Source: Onchocerca lupi
Lineage: Eukaryota > Nematoda > Chromadorea > Rhabditida > Onchocercidae
DNA length: 64,000 nt
Assembly (NCBI GenBank): GCA_028564675.1
Contig: JAOVVO010000018.1
Coordinates: forward strand, 186,001-250,000
Direction: 5' to 3'
Each line of letters begins with the position of its first letter. The first letter of the stretch is position 1. Of this stretch, positions 40,601 to 52,623 are shown in pieces. The notes under the pieces are model-generated. The model had not been told where the DNA came from. It did no database searches and was given only the letters and a program-made list of their open reading frames with translations. Made by a program: the position numbers and the translations under genes.

Positions 40601-43600
40601 ATTTGGTTAATAGCATATTTATCTTGGGCTTACGAGCATGTCAAGGCACCCAAGTTTGGTCCTGACGACGATGTGTAAGATATTTTAAATTGACAAGAAT
40701 GTAAATTACGAAAGACAGAAATAGCTGTTGTTGAGTGAAGTTCTACTAATGGCAGAATGCTTAAGATTTGATACAATTACAAGTGTGATGAATGGATTGA
40801 CGATCGAACAGTCGTTGGAAGTAAATCGTATGTCGCTCAATAAGAAGGTAGATACCAATGTATACGAGCTTTTTCGGTCCAAGTGTTTGTATTAAATTTT
40901 TAGCAGTTTTTTACAAGCCAGATATTTGAGATCCCTCTGTTCATTTAGAAAGTGGATGGTGATCGCCGGTCATTGGGAGGAGCAGAAGTTGATGATGCCG
41001 GCGTCCTTCGAATAAACAATAATGAAATTGATAAAATTGTGACATTATACGTCTGTGCGAGCATGTGGCATGAAACACAAATCGAAATGATGCAAATGCT
41101 GAAATCCATTATAAAGTATTTCCTTTGGCGAAGTAAACTAACTTTAAATATGATTACATCTCGATATTTCAGGCTTGACAAAGAACATTCTCTTAACTTG
41201 ACAGAAAGACGACGTTCGGATGATATCAAATATAGATTGGAAGGTTACTGTTCTGAACTTGGCATGTGAGAACTGATGAATGATACTGTACTGATGAATG
41301 ATACTCATTAGTTAGTGTTGTTGATTTGGGAATGGTCCAAATAGGTATTGTCACTGTGGAAGTAGAAAAGAATGCAAGTTGCAGCACACATCTTCTTCGA
41401 CGATGCTTGGGAGGATCAGATGGAATGTGGTCGCTCTCCAAATGACTTTTTTCAAACCTTTTTTCATCTCTTATTGGAACTAACACAGAAAGTTTTTTCT
41501 TTCTAGAAATTATTTCCAAGAATGCTGTTGCTTATAAGAACACTGTTTCATGGGTATTTCAGGAACGGAATTACTGATGAGAAAAGTATTGCAAAGGATC
41601 GTGTACTTGTTAATACTGCTTATGGTGGAAGGCTGGTAGTCCGTCTACCAGCAGGCACATTACTCTTTGTTCATCTGAAGGATAAGCAGCTTATTCGTCA
41701 TAAGAAACGTTGGTCACAGGTAATATCTTCATTGATATCAAAGAAGACAGATAGATGATGCAAATTTACAGGTAATGTACTTGTATTACTTGCTCGGCCA
41801 TCGAATCATGGATTCTCATATGAGCGCAGAGGATCGCCAAATTGAAGCGGACAGTACATATATTTTGGCTATTGATGATGACTCCAAGTTTGAGCCATCG
41901 GCTGTGATGAAATTATTAAGACTGATGAATGTGAAGAATGAGATCGGTTGTGCCTGTGGACGGATTCATCCCATTGGCGAAGGTCATTCCTCTTCTTATC
42001 TTTGTCATTCATTCTTTGCTTGAAATATTTTATTGAATTCCGAATTATCCTATTCACAAAGTTACTGCTGCTGAGATCAAACTCTAATATGATACGAATG
42101 ATAGCAATGTGAATCGTATTTAGGCATGATGATATGGTATCAAAAGTTTGAGTATGCTATTTTCCATTGGTTCCAGAAAGCCACGGAACATGTATTTGGC
42201 TGTGTACTGTGTGCGCCTGGCTGCTTTTCGCTTTTTCGTGCGTCTGCTTTAATGGATGATAATGTCATGCACAAATATACTAAGACTGCATGCGAACCAC
42301 GTCATTTTGTGCAGTATGACCAGGCAAGCATGCTTGCTTAATGCAGTCCATTTGTGTAGTGTTTTTTTCTTGGCACACAATTGAGAGCAAATATCTTCTA
42401 TTAAGGGTGAGGATCGTTGGTTATCAACGTTGCTCCTAAAACAAGGTTACCGAATCGAATACGTCGCTACTGCGGACGCGGAAACGTATGCACCAGAAGG
42501 TTTCCATGAATTTTTTAATCAACGACGTCGATGGACTCCTTCCTCTATAGCAAATACAATCGATTTACTTGCCGACTATAAAGTAGGTTGACTGAATGAG
42601 TAAATAATCCATAATCGACCACTTGTGTCATATCTCTTCTATTTCGAATTTTTCCAGCGAGTCTGTCGAAACAATAAGAGCATATCCAAAATGTATATCT
42701 TATATCAATCAGTGATGATCGGCTTTAGTCTGCTCTCTCCTAGTATCGTATTTACCATGCTTGTTTATGCTCAGGTTATTCTTTCTACTTCAGCAGTTCT
42801 TTATTGAAATCAAGTGCAAATAAGGTAAGTTAGCAGCGAAGAATAATATCTTCGCTTGAGTTAATGCGCATAGATGGGATGAATCAATGAGACCAGGTCA
42901 ATATTTTAATATGCGATTAGGGAATGAATTTAACTGTTATCTAATGGAATCATCTGTGGCAAAATCTACACTTCTCTTCTTCACAATATCCTAATAAAAA
43001 AGTAAAGGTGAGACAAATTATAATTGGTCATCTCAAGATGTAGTTTGCTTCAAGAAAAATCAAAAAAAATGAAGGTAGAAATGCTAGTTGAATTTAGGTA
43101 TCCACATTTGAAGTGGAATCGAATAAAATGTTGCTATACAACTCTTTACCTGTATTCACTTTTATTATGCTCTGTTTTCTCGCTGACTCGAATTATCAAA
43201 TAATTTTTGCCAAATTTATTTCTGTGGTGTATGGATTCGTTATGCTTGCAGTCGCAGTGGCTACAACCAATCAAATAATCCTTGAAAGTAAATTTCATTT
43301 TTAATTATCAAGCCATCAAATGTTCCATGTGTATACACTGATTGATCTAGTTGTATTGCTTATACACAGCTTCATTTTTAGCTGTTTTGTCTCCAACTCC
43401 AATCTTCATGCTCTGCATGATAGGTATATTCGTCCTGGCCGCAATGCTACATCCACAGGAATTTCACAACATCTTCTATGGTGAATATTGCTTATGGAAG
43501 TGTTTTATTCAGGTTGCATTCTTGTTTTAGAAAATGTTAATAGAGAGATGGATTTTTGTAGGGGTGATATTCTTCCTGATGATTCCAGGCACATACATTT

Positions 43601-46139
43601 TCATGGCACTTTACGCACTTATTAATTTGAACGTAATAAACTGGGGTACTCGAGAAGCTGCATCAGCTGCCGCCGGTAAAGTAAGTATCTTTGTTAGCAC
43701 TGATAATACAATATTGTCAAAATTATGGCACTCCTAAAAGTGTTTTACATTTCAGCACGCAAGCGATGCAGAATTGCATGATTTATTGCAACGATTAGGT
43801 TTTTATAAAGTTATCGATTTTGTGAGATCAAAACCATCGTGGAGATCTACTACTACTGTCACTGCTAGTGCTGTTGAAATACAAGAAATTAAAAAAAAAG
43901 TTGCTAATATAGAAAGAGAGCTTCAGAGTCTTAAGATTGGTAAAGCAATAGCAACAACACTACATCTCTCATGTTTCAGCTCTATTTATTTTTTGGCAAC
44001 GAATAATCTCATATTGTAATCTAAATTGTAGGAACGTGATGTTAGTTTCCCTTCTGTCCATTTCAATACAACGGCAACAGCTCATACTCATCTTCGTGTC
44101 CTCTCGGTACCACAAGCTCTACTGAATAATCAAAAGGAGCAAGACAAAGTAAACTTTTCATACTGCTTGTCTAGGAATTGAATACCAATTTGACAGTAAT
44201 TCTCGTATATGTATAGGATGTCATGCTCTTCTCATCATCATCAACACCACTTAAAACACTAATCTCGAAAGAAAATATGAATCGTTTCCTATGGATGGAC
44301 ATCGAATATCTCCAAGTTTGTAGTCGTGGAAGGTTGAACGCAGCAGAAGATGAATTTTGGAATAGCATGATTGAACAATACCTCAAAATAAAGTCATTTA
44401 AAATATAAAGATATATAAGTGTAATGTGAAATATTTTTGTTTCGGTATATCTACGTGAATTGAGAAAGCTTAACGTAAAGTCTTTCTTGATAAATTTTTG
44501 TATCTTTCGACTTATTTGACGAAATCTTAAGATAGGGTTATCGGATGATGGAAAATATGCTGAAAGTCTCTTTTTGCAGTTCCAAATTTTTGCATTTTTT
44601 TCCACTTGACATCAAGAAATTCTTGATGCCACACAAGCATCAAGATGATTTACGGATTAAACCTACTGCTGTCATTTTCGGGATTACTTTTCATTCAACG
44701 CGTAATATTTCGATCTCGATGAGCCAAATCATTTCCTTGTTCGTCAGATTACTTCCAACAAAAAGCAAAAAGTACAAAGTAACTCCTTGTTGCTATTACT
44801 CTGTATTTCCAACATACTAAAGTTGAGCACTTAGTGATACCTGGTGAAGTATACCGTCTAGTCTTATTCCAGTATATTTGATCTAAAATCCTTTTTGCAG
44901 CCACTGGAAATCACAGAGGAGGAGACGAGACGAGATGTTGCCAATTTAGCCAATTTAAGAAATCGGATAGCATCGTCAGTCTTGATCGCCAATGGTTTAT
45001 TGGTTTTAGCAGTGTTTCTTATACAAAAGCATAAAGAAATACTTTCCTTCCAATACAAGCCATATGGTAAGTGCTTACTTCTTTCAATTTGTTGCGAAAA
45101 GACTATAGTTATTCCGGTATTTTGATCTTATCCAATTCATATTATCCTTCGATAATGATTTGTTTAATGTGGTTCAATGTCGATGTTTGGTATCTTATTT
45201 TCTTTTACTTATTATGAAAGTGCAAAACTTGATTGCTTGTACTTTTTTGAGAATATTACTGCTGAAATGAATAAAATAACTTCCAATAATAACAGAAGGT
45301 TTTCAGTTGAGTAAGAAGACAGGAAAATTTGAACTTACTGATGAGCCACTGAAGGTTGAGCCAATTGGGCTGTTCATCATCGCATTCTTACTTATAATCC
45401 TAGTAGTCCAGACATGCGGCATGTTTGCTCATAGAATAAACACTTTGCTTGGCTCTTTTTATGAGGTCAGTTCTTGATACCAACTTTAAATATAAAAATT
45501 TTTCTTCCGAATATCGATTTATTTTTCGAATAAGATAAAGTTTTCTTATGTTTAAATATTCACAAATTAATCGCGAGTAACGTTGGATTCAATACCATAG
45601 CTACGTATTTCTCCAGGTTTCAAACATGGAAGATTTTGACTTCAGTGCTAAAAATATTGAGAATGAAAATGGAATCAAGGAAAATGGTCTGTTTATGGAT
45701 TACTACTTTTAGCTCGGGAAATTTATAAATAAAAAATGAGGCAGAATAATTTTCATGGATTTTATCATACATTCTACCAGTAGCACAGTCACCCATAGGC
45801 TGAAAGAAATGACTGAAATATTGGCACTGATTTTAGCCTTCGAGAAGCAATATATGGCATGCAATTGCAGGCTGTTATGATATATGATTCTATTAAGAAG
45901 ATCATTATATTTGATGTGATGATGCTGTTATAAATGGAGGTGTTTGATTTATTTTCATATTTACATTCTTTTTAGCTCAGCAGATGTTTGATGCAGCACT
46001 TTATGAAAACGCACACGGAGCTGATGGATATGTCCGTATTTATTGTGACAAAACACATGCGACATATAACGTTCTTCACAAGCTCCAGCAAGCTAGACTG
46101 GTATATCAGTCCGCGGTATCACAGGTTCCGAGACTTTAG
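37673..46139 (+). CDS. chs: Chitin synthase
   Basis: About 28 exons, 1,400-1,500 residues, polymerising UDP-GlcNAc into chitin at the plasma membrane. Exons: 37673?-37798, 37965-38126, 38253-38462, 38801-38939, 39159-39274, 39337-39485?, 39617-39833, 39983-40155, 40336-40674, 40784-40847, 40949-41115, 41173-41243, 41385-41491, 41563-41719, 41772-41982, 42124-42323, 42406-42582, 42658-42774, 43098-43287, 43370-43501, 43562-43680, 43756-43939, 44032-44148, 44217-44392, 44873 or 44901-45066, 45296-45465, 45617-45686, 45976-46139. Membrane helices precede the catalytic core: AHIFFDDAWED, YGGRL, HKKRWSQ, the DDD metal site (41874-41882), EDRW (42409-42420) and QRRRW (42520-42534). More helices, WGTRE and a coiled-coil stretch follow. 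The first exon start, and whether this is the eggshell or pharyngeal paralogue, are undecided. Two junctions are out of phase (see findings). Confidence 0.93.
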
Positions 46140-46756
46140 TTCTATTTTGCTATATATATTTTTCCTTACTTACTTGTTCTTAAGCTTGCGTAATTGGATG
46201 CTTACGTGTCTCCTTTGATATATGCCGAGGTAGAAGAAGAAGCAAATGATTTACCCCCCCTCCCCCGGCGAGAAGTTATATCAATCATTTTTCTCAGGAA
46301 GAAGGGTAGAAGCCCATATTCAGTGTTCGTATGCTTAAATGTCTGTTTTGTATTTCTCAATTCTCACTAATAATATCCTTTGTGATTGTTGTATCGTATA
46401 ATACCGAAATAAATGGTGTATTTCGTTCTATCGACATGTCTCAACATAATGTAGAAATGATAACACCTGATAGAATCATTGGATGAAAGAATGATTGGAT
46501 CATGTATGTTCTGCTTTACAGAAGAACTGGCTATCCTTTTCGGCAAGATGAATAATATAGATCCGGAAAAATGAACATGTTAAAGTGCAGAAAAGTGAAG
46601 GCCATGATTTTGAAGGAGAGCAGTTCTCAGTACAAAATTAATTATCTAGTGCACTTGCAATCTAAAATTTTAAAGTTGTCCGGAATTTGAGGTGAGTTAC
46701 AAGAACAGTGATATGGATTAATAACCATATAACCGTTCATGTAACTCATCTCAAAT
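46140..46756. other. Short gap between converging genes
   Basis: Holds the 3' untranslated regions of chitin synthase (+) and the phosphatase (-). A C-rich run at about 46253-46267 is unusual in this AT-rich DNA. No gene is seen. Confidence 0.6.
46408..46413 (+). terminator. Possible polyadenylation signal of chitin synthase
   Basis: AATAAA 269 bases after the chitin synthase stop, in the 617-base gap before the converging phosphatase gene. Confidence 0.4.
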
Positions 46757-49318
46757 TCAAACTCGTTGAAGATGGTTTTGCAGAGCAACAATAATGTCAT
46801 CATCAGTTGCTGATTTACTCAGATACCAGTAGCTGATAAGTTTTGCAATGTTTCTGTGATTGCCGTTGCTTAATGATGCCATTGTGACTAAAAGGTAGCG
46901 ATTCAAACATTGCCAGTCCTGAAATAAGTATCGATGTCGTGCTAGTTTCATAATTCATCTTAGCTTTGTTGGAGATACCGAAATCCGAATATTGTTTTCA
47001 CTGAGGTTTGAATTTAATTCTAGAAATGCTAGCATGAGCTCTGTTTTTGCTAACTTATATAACAAACCGTGTATTCGTTGTTTCGTGGAAGATTGCCAAG
47101 TAGTTCTTCTTTCGGAATGATTGGTTTAATGAATGAATTCATCAGCTGATCTAACATTCGAAATAACAAAAGCATTTTTCCCCGGAAATTATTCCGTATA
47201 AATTTCTTGCAGTTATTCATTTTGAATGCACCATCTTTGATTATTTTTGCGTCCTTATCATCCGAATACAGAATTTCACCATAGTTCTCCATTACTCCGC
47301 AAATGCAAATGTCAAACTCTTGTAACTTTGCTTTCCTGAATATTTTAAACTGCTTGATTGTCCTGAACTTGGATCTAAATTTTTATTTGTCAAAATTTTC
47401 TGCATGCGGAATATTTCTACATCTATTCATTGACGGCTTAGACTGAAAATGAAGCAAGAATACCACTTGAATCTTTGCTTTTCCCCCAATAACTTCAAAA
47501 TTTTGGAACCATTGCATGATGTATATCCATAGAATACTTAGGATTAAGGGAAGTGAAAATGAGATCGATGCAAGTGAGTATTTGGAAATTTTCAAATATT
47601 CAAAATAAAAATATTTACGATGGTACTGGCAATCGCGCTGGCCATTTTTTCGTAAATTCTCGATCAATCCTTGATGTGCATTTTAGGATATTTGTAATCC
47701 ATCGTCTAGTCCTGCCGTCAAGCTCGCCATGGACAACATACAACAGTTCTTCCATCGCTACATGCAACACCTTTCATCACGTAAATTACTGTGCGAAATC
47801 AGTTCCAATTAAAAACAAAGTTTCCATTTTGGTCTTATAAAATGAATGTTAAGGGAATGTTATGAGTAATGAGGTTAGAGATTATTACGATTCATTATTT
47901 AAAAGTAATTAATTACCGACTAGAAGATAAATAAACTATACTTTAGGAATATGATGATACTTCCGAGCTTGACTGCTAGAGAGAATTTTCATTTGCATGT
48001 GCATGTAATCCTTTAAATACATCGTTCCTGTCTTTGGTAAAGCCGCACCATTTTTCTCCAGAAACATTCCAAAGTCCTTTACCAGTTTTACCTGTTTTTT
48101 GCTCTGCACCGAATTCGGCCTATTATATGAAACAATGTGGAAAAATTTTGCTTTAAATATGCTAAGAATCAAATTTGAATGTAATTTAAAGGTTCTCCAA
48201 AGATTTAAACTAGAATGCAAGTTTCAAATATGAAAAAACAATTTCCCATTATCCTGAATTTCACTCACCAATAATTTCAGTTAGTTTTGTGCCTTTTAAT
48301 TTCAGTTCTGTGACTTTGACCAGAAAGAAATAGTACCTTGCAGTTCTGACACGACTAATGGCTTCTGCATATGTGAAATGTTCGGCCCAAATCATATAAG
48401 CAGCAATAACAACACCTGTGCGGCCAAGCCCTGCGTGACAGTGTATTGCCACTTTTCCTGAATAGATTAAAAAATTGGGAAGAATATTTAATAGAAATTT
48501 CAAATATAAATAGTTCCAATTAATTCAGCTTTTTTCAAAATCATTTAAAAATACCTTGTCTGAGAGAGCAGTGAACAATTTTCACGATATCCAAAAGAAT
48601 GTCAATTCCAAGAGTTCCGAAGTCTGGCCAAATGAAATTATAAAACTGTACTGAAACGGCAGAAAAAATTTTTTTATGTTAAGGAAATGTATCAAAATTT
48701 CGACATAATATAACCTACTTCCGTTTTGCATCAGTATTTCCGGATTATAGGTGAAACCAGAGGGAAGTAACTCCGGTCCACAGGAATCATGCTCACCAAG
48801 CATTTGAAGATTGATGACTGCACGAATGTTTGCTCTGCAATGTAATATTTTCGAAGTAAGGAAAACTCTTGAATTGAAATTGTGACAGGTGCAATTAAAC
48901 GAGGAAATTTCAGTTCCTCAAAAATCCTCTAAAGAATGAATTTTGCAAAAAGGGTTGAAAGAAAGGCTTTAGGAAGTGTCAAAACAAACTTATGAAACTG
49001 CGCAACAAGGTTATCGTCAGTAAATGTTTTAGCAGTTGGTCGAGACATCGCCACAATGTTCTCAGTTACCCTGCAATCACAATTGTCGTCGTCAGCAGTA
49101 TCTATTATTCAGAATTACAAAATGTAGTTTTTAATTAATATTATAGGAAAGGTATACAAACCATGAGGAATATAACCCTCGGATAGCCTGTTCTTTGAGG
49201 GACCACGGTTTCCATGAGCAGTATTTGCATTTTGTACCCTTGCAATATAATTTACAACGCCATGACCAAGGTGTTGCAGATAATATTCCGTAGCGGATAG
49301 ATAAATGCGATAGCGGTA
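46757..49318 (-). CDS. PTPDC1-like dual-specificity phosphatase
   Basis: Nine exons join in phase: 49318-49162, 49070-48990, 48834-48719, 48650-48555, 48457-48337, 48119-47942, 47770-47619, 47335-47068 and 46918-46757 (TGA). The first listed exon enters at phase 1, so an upstream start exon is missing; about 443 residues are visible. Order and motifs match PTPDC1: EQAIRGLYSSWVTENIVAM, then NLQMLGEHDSCGPEL, SGFTYNPEILM, FYNFIWPDFG, and the active-site loop HCHAGLGRTG (48443-48414) with catalytic Cys and Arg present. RPNSVQSKKQV follows. The C-terminal part resembles the helical region of PTPDC1 (DQLMNSFIKPIIPKEELL). The vertebrate protein has a long insert after the phosphatase domain that is much shorter here. 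PTPDC1 is linked to cilium length; in nematodes that role is inference. Confidence 0.88.
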
Positions 49319-50420
49319 CTATAAAATTCAAAGTTTAGAAAAGAGAACATTCGAAGAGAATAACATTCTGGGATTTCTAATTATTTCATCAGTTCAATAT
49401 GGTATAACTTGAACTTGGATTCAATTTCAGGTAGAAACTTCGATTATTTTAAATTTACAGATGGAAATATGAAAATACTAAATACTGAGAGTTTTCTATT
49501 TACTTATATTACATCATTGTTTCATAGTATTCTTTTGAATAACTTTCGTTCAGTGTACTCAATATATTACATCGCAACTATTCAAAAGTTTATATTTTTT
49601 ATATCATAAGCCGAACAATGAATCTTTGGAAAGAATTGTGGGTTTTTGTAATCAAAGAGACAGATAAGGAATTAGCGTGGGAATCACTAGCGACAAGAAA
49701 AACTTGTTGATACGAAAATTAATGTTCGAGTACAGGAACAAATACGCATAATATGACAAAAAGTACCGCGACTGCAAGAAGCAAGCACGTTGCTCGTCTC
49801 TTTTCTTCCTTTCATGGGTTCATTTAAATAGCAAATTTTTCAATTTATAAATTGAAATAGCATGCTTCTATGACTAATTGAAGAGAATCATCTGGAATGA
49901 TAAATTAATTTTTGCCTGTCAAAAGAATCGAAATTTTATTCAATTACGTTCAACAATCGAGATAATATATGTGGCTTATTACAATGTTTAGTGGGACGAG
50001 ATTTACGCACATGAATACATATCAATCAGTATTTTCGCATAACATGAACAAGATTCCAAAAAGTTTGAAGGAAAAGTTGAGAGTAAAGAGATGAGGACTA
50101 GGGAAGCGGAATATAAGAACGGTTGTCATGGAAATGTACCCAGTAACTAAGCAGATTACTGCACTGCTGATTACCTCGTCAGCACGAGAGTGGACTTGAA
50201 TATTGATGCATTGGTGTTTTGACTGAAACTGCACCGAATAAGCTAGAATTTGAAGAACATCTCAAACTACTTCTCACTATAATCTTTTTTCTTTGCCTTA
50301 TGCAATTGTTTAAACAATGCCCGCATGTAAGTTTACCGCGATTATCTTATTTAACTATGGGGGAATAGAGATCTGTATTGCAGAAATAATGTGATGGAGG
50401 CGTGCATTCATCTGCCCCTC

Positions 50421-51492
50421 GACTGAATGGTACCAGAAGTACCACATGGATGTATACAATTGACAGAAGGTGGCATTCGAATACGTCGCATGTTTTTTTA
50501 TATCATTTGTTAGTGTAAAAAATGATCCAGAATTTTTTAATCCTTCATGAACTAATACATAGCAAATTAGATTAATCATCAATTGTTTTGAAATTTTCAA
50601 CCATATATTTCAATTTTTTGTAGTAACGAGTTAATCAATTAAGTTTATTAATCTATTTATAAATTAGTTATGAGTATGATTATCCACAAATTAATGTTGA
50701 TGAAATTATTAGAGAACACCGATGAAATTGATCACTAGATTATTCGTGGAAATGTTTCGTTCATTTTCTTTTGAATATACGTTTCGAAGTTCTGCAATAA
50801 ACTTCCAATTCAATTAGTTGCTTTGAATATATATTCTAATATATATATATTTCATTTTTTCACTTCTGTCAAATATAAAATTATCTTACTCCATTATTAT
50901 CTCTATAATCGTAAAAAAGCCATTATGACTACTATGAACAGAAGTGAAAAAATGAAATATATATATATATATTTGAAATATATAGAACATATATAGAAAA
51001 AATGAAATATATATAGAACAGAAGTGAAAAAATGAAATATATATGGAAACGGAGTTTCCGGAAAAATTTTATAAATGAATTATAGCAGTAATTTTAAATC
51101 AGATTAATTTATATTTGAAATTTCAGAAGATTCCATGCATATGATTTGTTCATAATTTATATTCTAAATTTATCAATTAATGATAAATTAGCAGAAGAAA
51201 GAAAAAAAAATATAATAAAGTTAAAATATGTACATAAAATAAGAAAGAAACAAGAAAATGAAATTTTTGTTAAAAAAAAAAATTTTTCTGCCTTCTAGTT
51301 CTATCAATTCTTTCACTTTTGATAAGCAAAATGAAAATAAAAAAAAATGCAAACGCATCTGAACGCTTCCATTGTTAATTGGCAATAACTGTTAACAGTC
51401 CTAGAGATTACTCATTACAAGACCACTGCTGGATAAACCCACGTAAAAAATCATAACTGTGATAAAAGTGAATTATCGTGATTAATTACTCA
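50421..51492. repeat. Dispersed repeat, copy 2, split
   Basis: 50421-50465 matches 36051-36095, and 51357-51492 is identical to 36115-36250, in the same order and orientation. Here about 890 bases of AT-rich sequence, including the inverted repeat and related motifs, separate the two parts. Confidence 0.85.
50841..50968. repeat. Inverted repeat with arms of about 29 bases
   Basis: 50841-50869 (ends TTTCATTTTTTCACTTCTGT) is the reverse complement of 50938-50968 (starts ACAGAAGTGAAAAAATGAAA), with a spacer of about 68 bases. A further direct copy of the right arm lies at about 51018-51050, and a shorter derivative near 50998. AT-rich, so part of the match comes from TA repeats, but the non-repetitive core is long. 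Confidence 0.85.
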
Positions 51493-52562
51493 GAGGTATC
51501 GCTTGATTACATTCCAAATATATGCCATTTTGAAAAGACAACACCGAATATTTATGCCTCATCTCAGTAAACATGGAGAATATATAGATTAACCTGAACG
51601 ACTCTTACCTTAACAGCAACGATGTGGTAAAAATTTTTTTGATTTCTTCGAATTCCAATAGCTTCTTAGAGTTCATTTCCACATTTCTTTAAAATCACAC
51701 AAATCACTCACTGTGAATTCTCAAAAACAAAAGACCACACAGATCGTTCAAGCGATCCAGAAAATGATTCACCATCATGCAAATAATCAAAAGGAAGATG
51801 AAATGATTCATTCTACTAAGTCATGCATTCCAGACAAATTATTCATAACCTTCCATATTTGATGTAAACACCTGTCCGCGAAGCATAGAATATTTGTATG
51901 AGAGAGACATTTTCAGCTGAGTTGAAACGTTTAGTGGTCAACATTTTGTTCGAAAACATTTTCACACACATTCAAGTTAGTACTTGAGATTGTCAAAACG
52001 AAGAAAACAACAATCTGTTGAAGCACTGTTTGAAAAACACTAAAGGTGTTTTAGGAAGTTTCAGAAGTCGTTTAGATATTTTAAGAAAATAACATTTTCT
52101 GAATTAACAGTTTTTTCGTGGATGACTCACGAGAGTGAGGAAACTTTGATCAGTCTAAGTTGATCATTCAGTCGTTTTTTCTTTGTTCTATGTTTACCTT
52201 TGAATGTTTGACGCAGTATTTTTTTCCGTTGCTGGAAATCTCTCCAGAGGCGTTTGTGACATTTAGATATGTTTTGTTCGTTATACTTTCTTATCATTCT
52301 AATTTCTCGGATCTTAAATTTTAAGTGAAAATTGGAATTTCCGAAGAAATTTTAAATAAAAATCTTTATTGTCATCAACATTTAACTGCGTGCATCCAAA
52401 CGCTCTAGGTTTTGCAGTACTGTATCAACAAAAAAATCTCCTGCTTACAGCAGATCATATAATTGAACCATTCATTCATTCACGAGCTTCTATTCACTTC
52501 AAGAAGTTAAATTTTACAACACCAAAACTTCAGATATCCTTTTTCAATATAGGCGAGGACTT

Positions 52563-52571
52563 GTGTGTGTG

Positions 52572-52623
<52 letters not shown>
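52563..52623. repeat. GT dinucleotide microsatellite
   Basis: About 30 GT units with one C interruption near the start. Any open frame through it is an artefact of the repeat. Confidence 0.97.
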
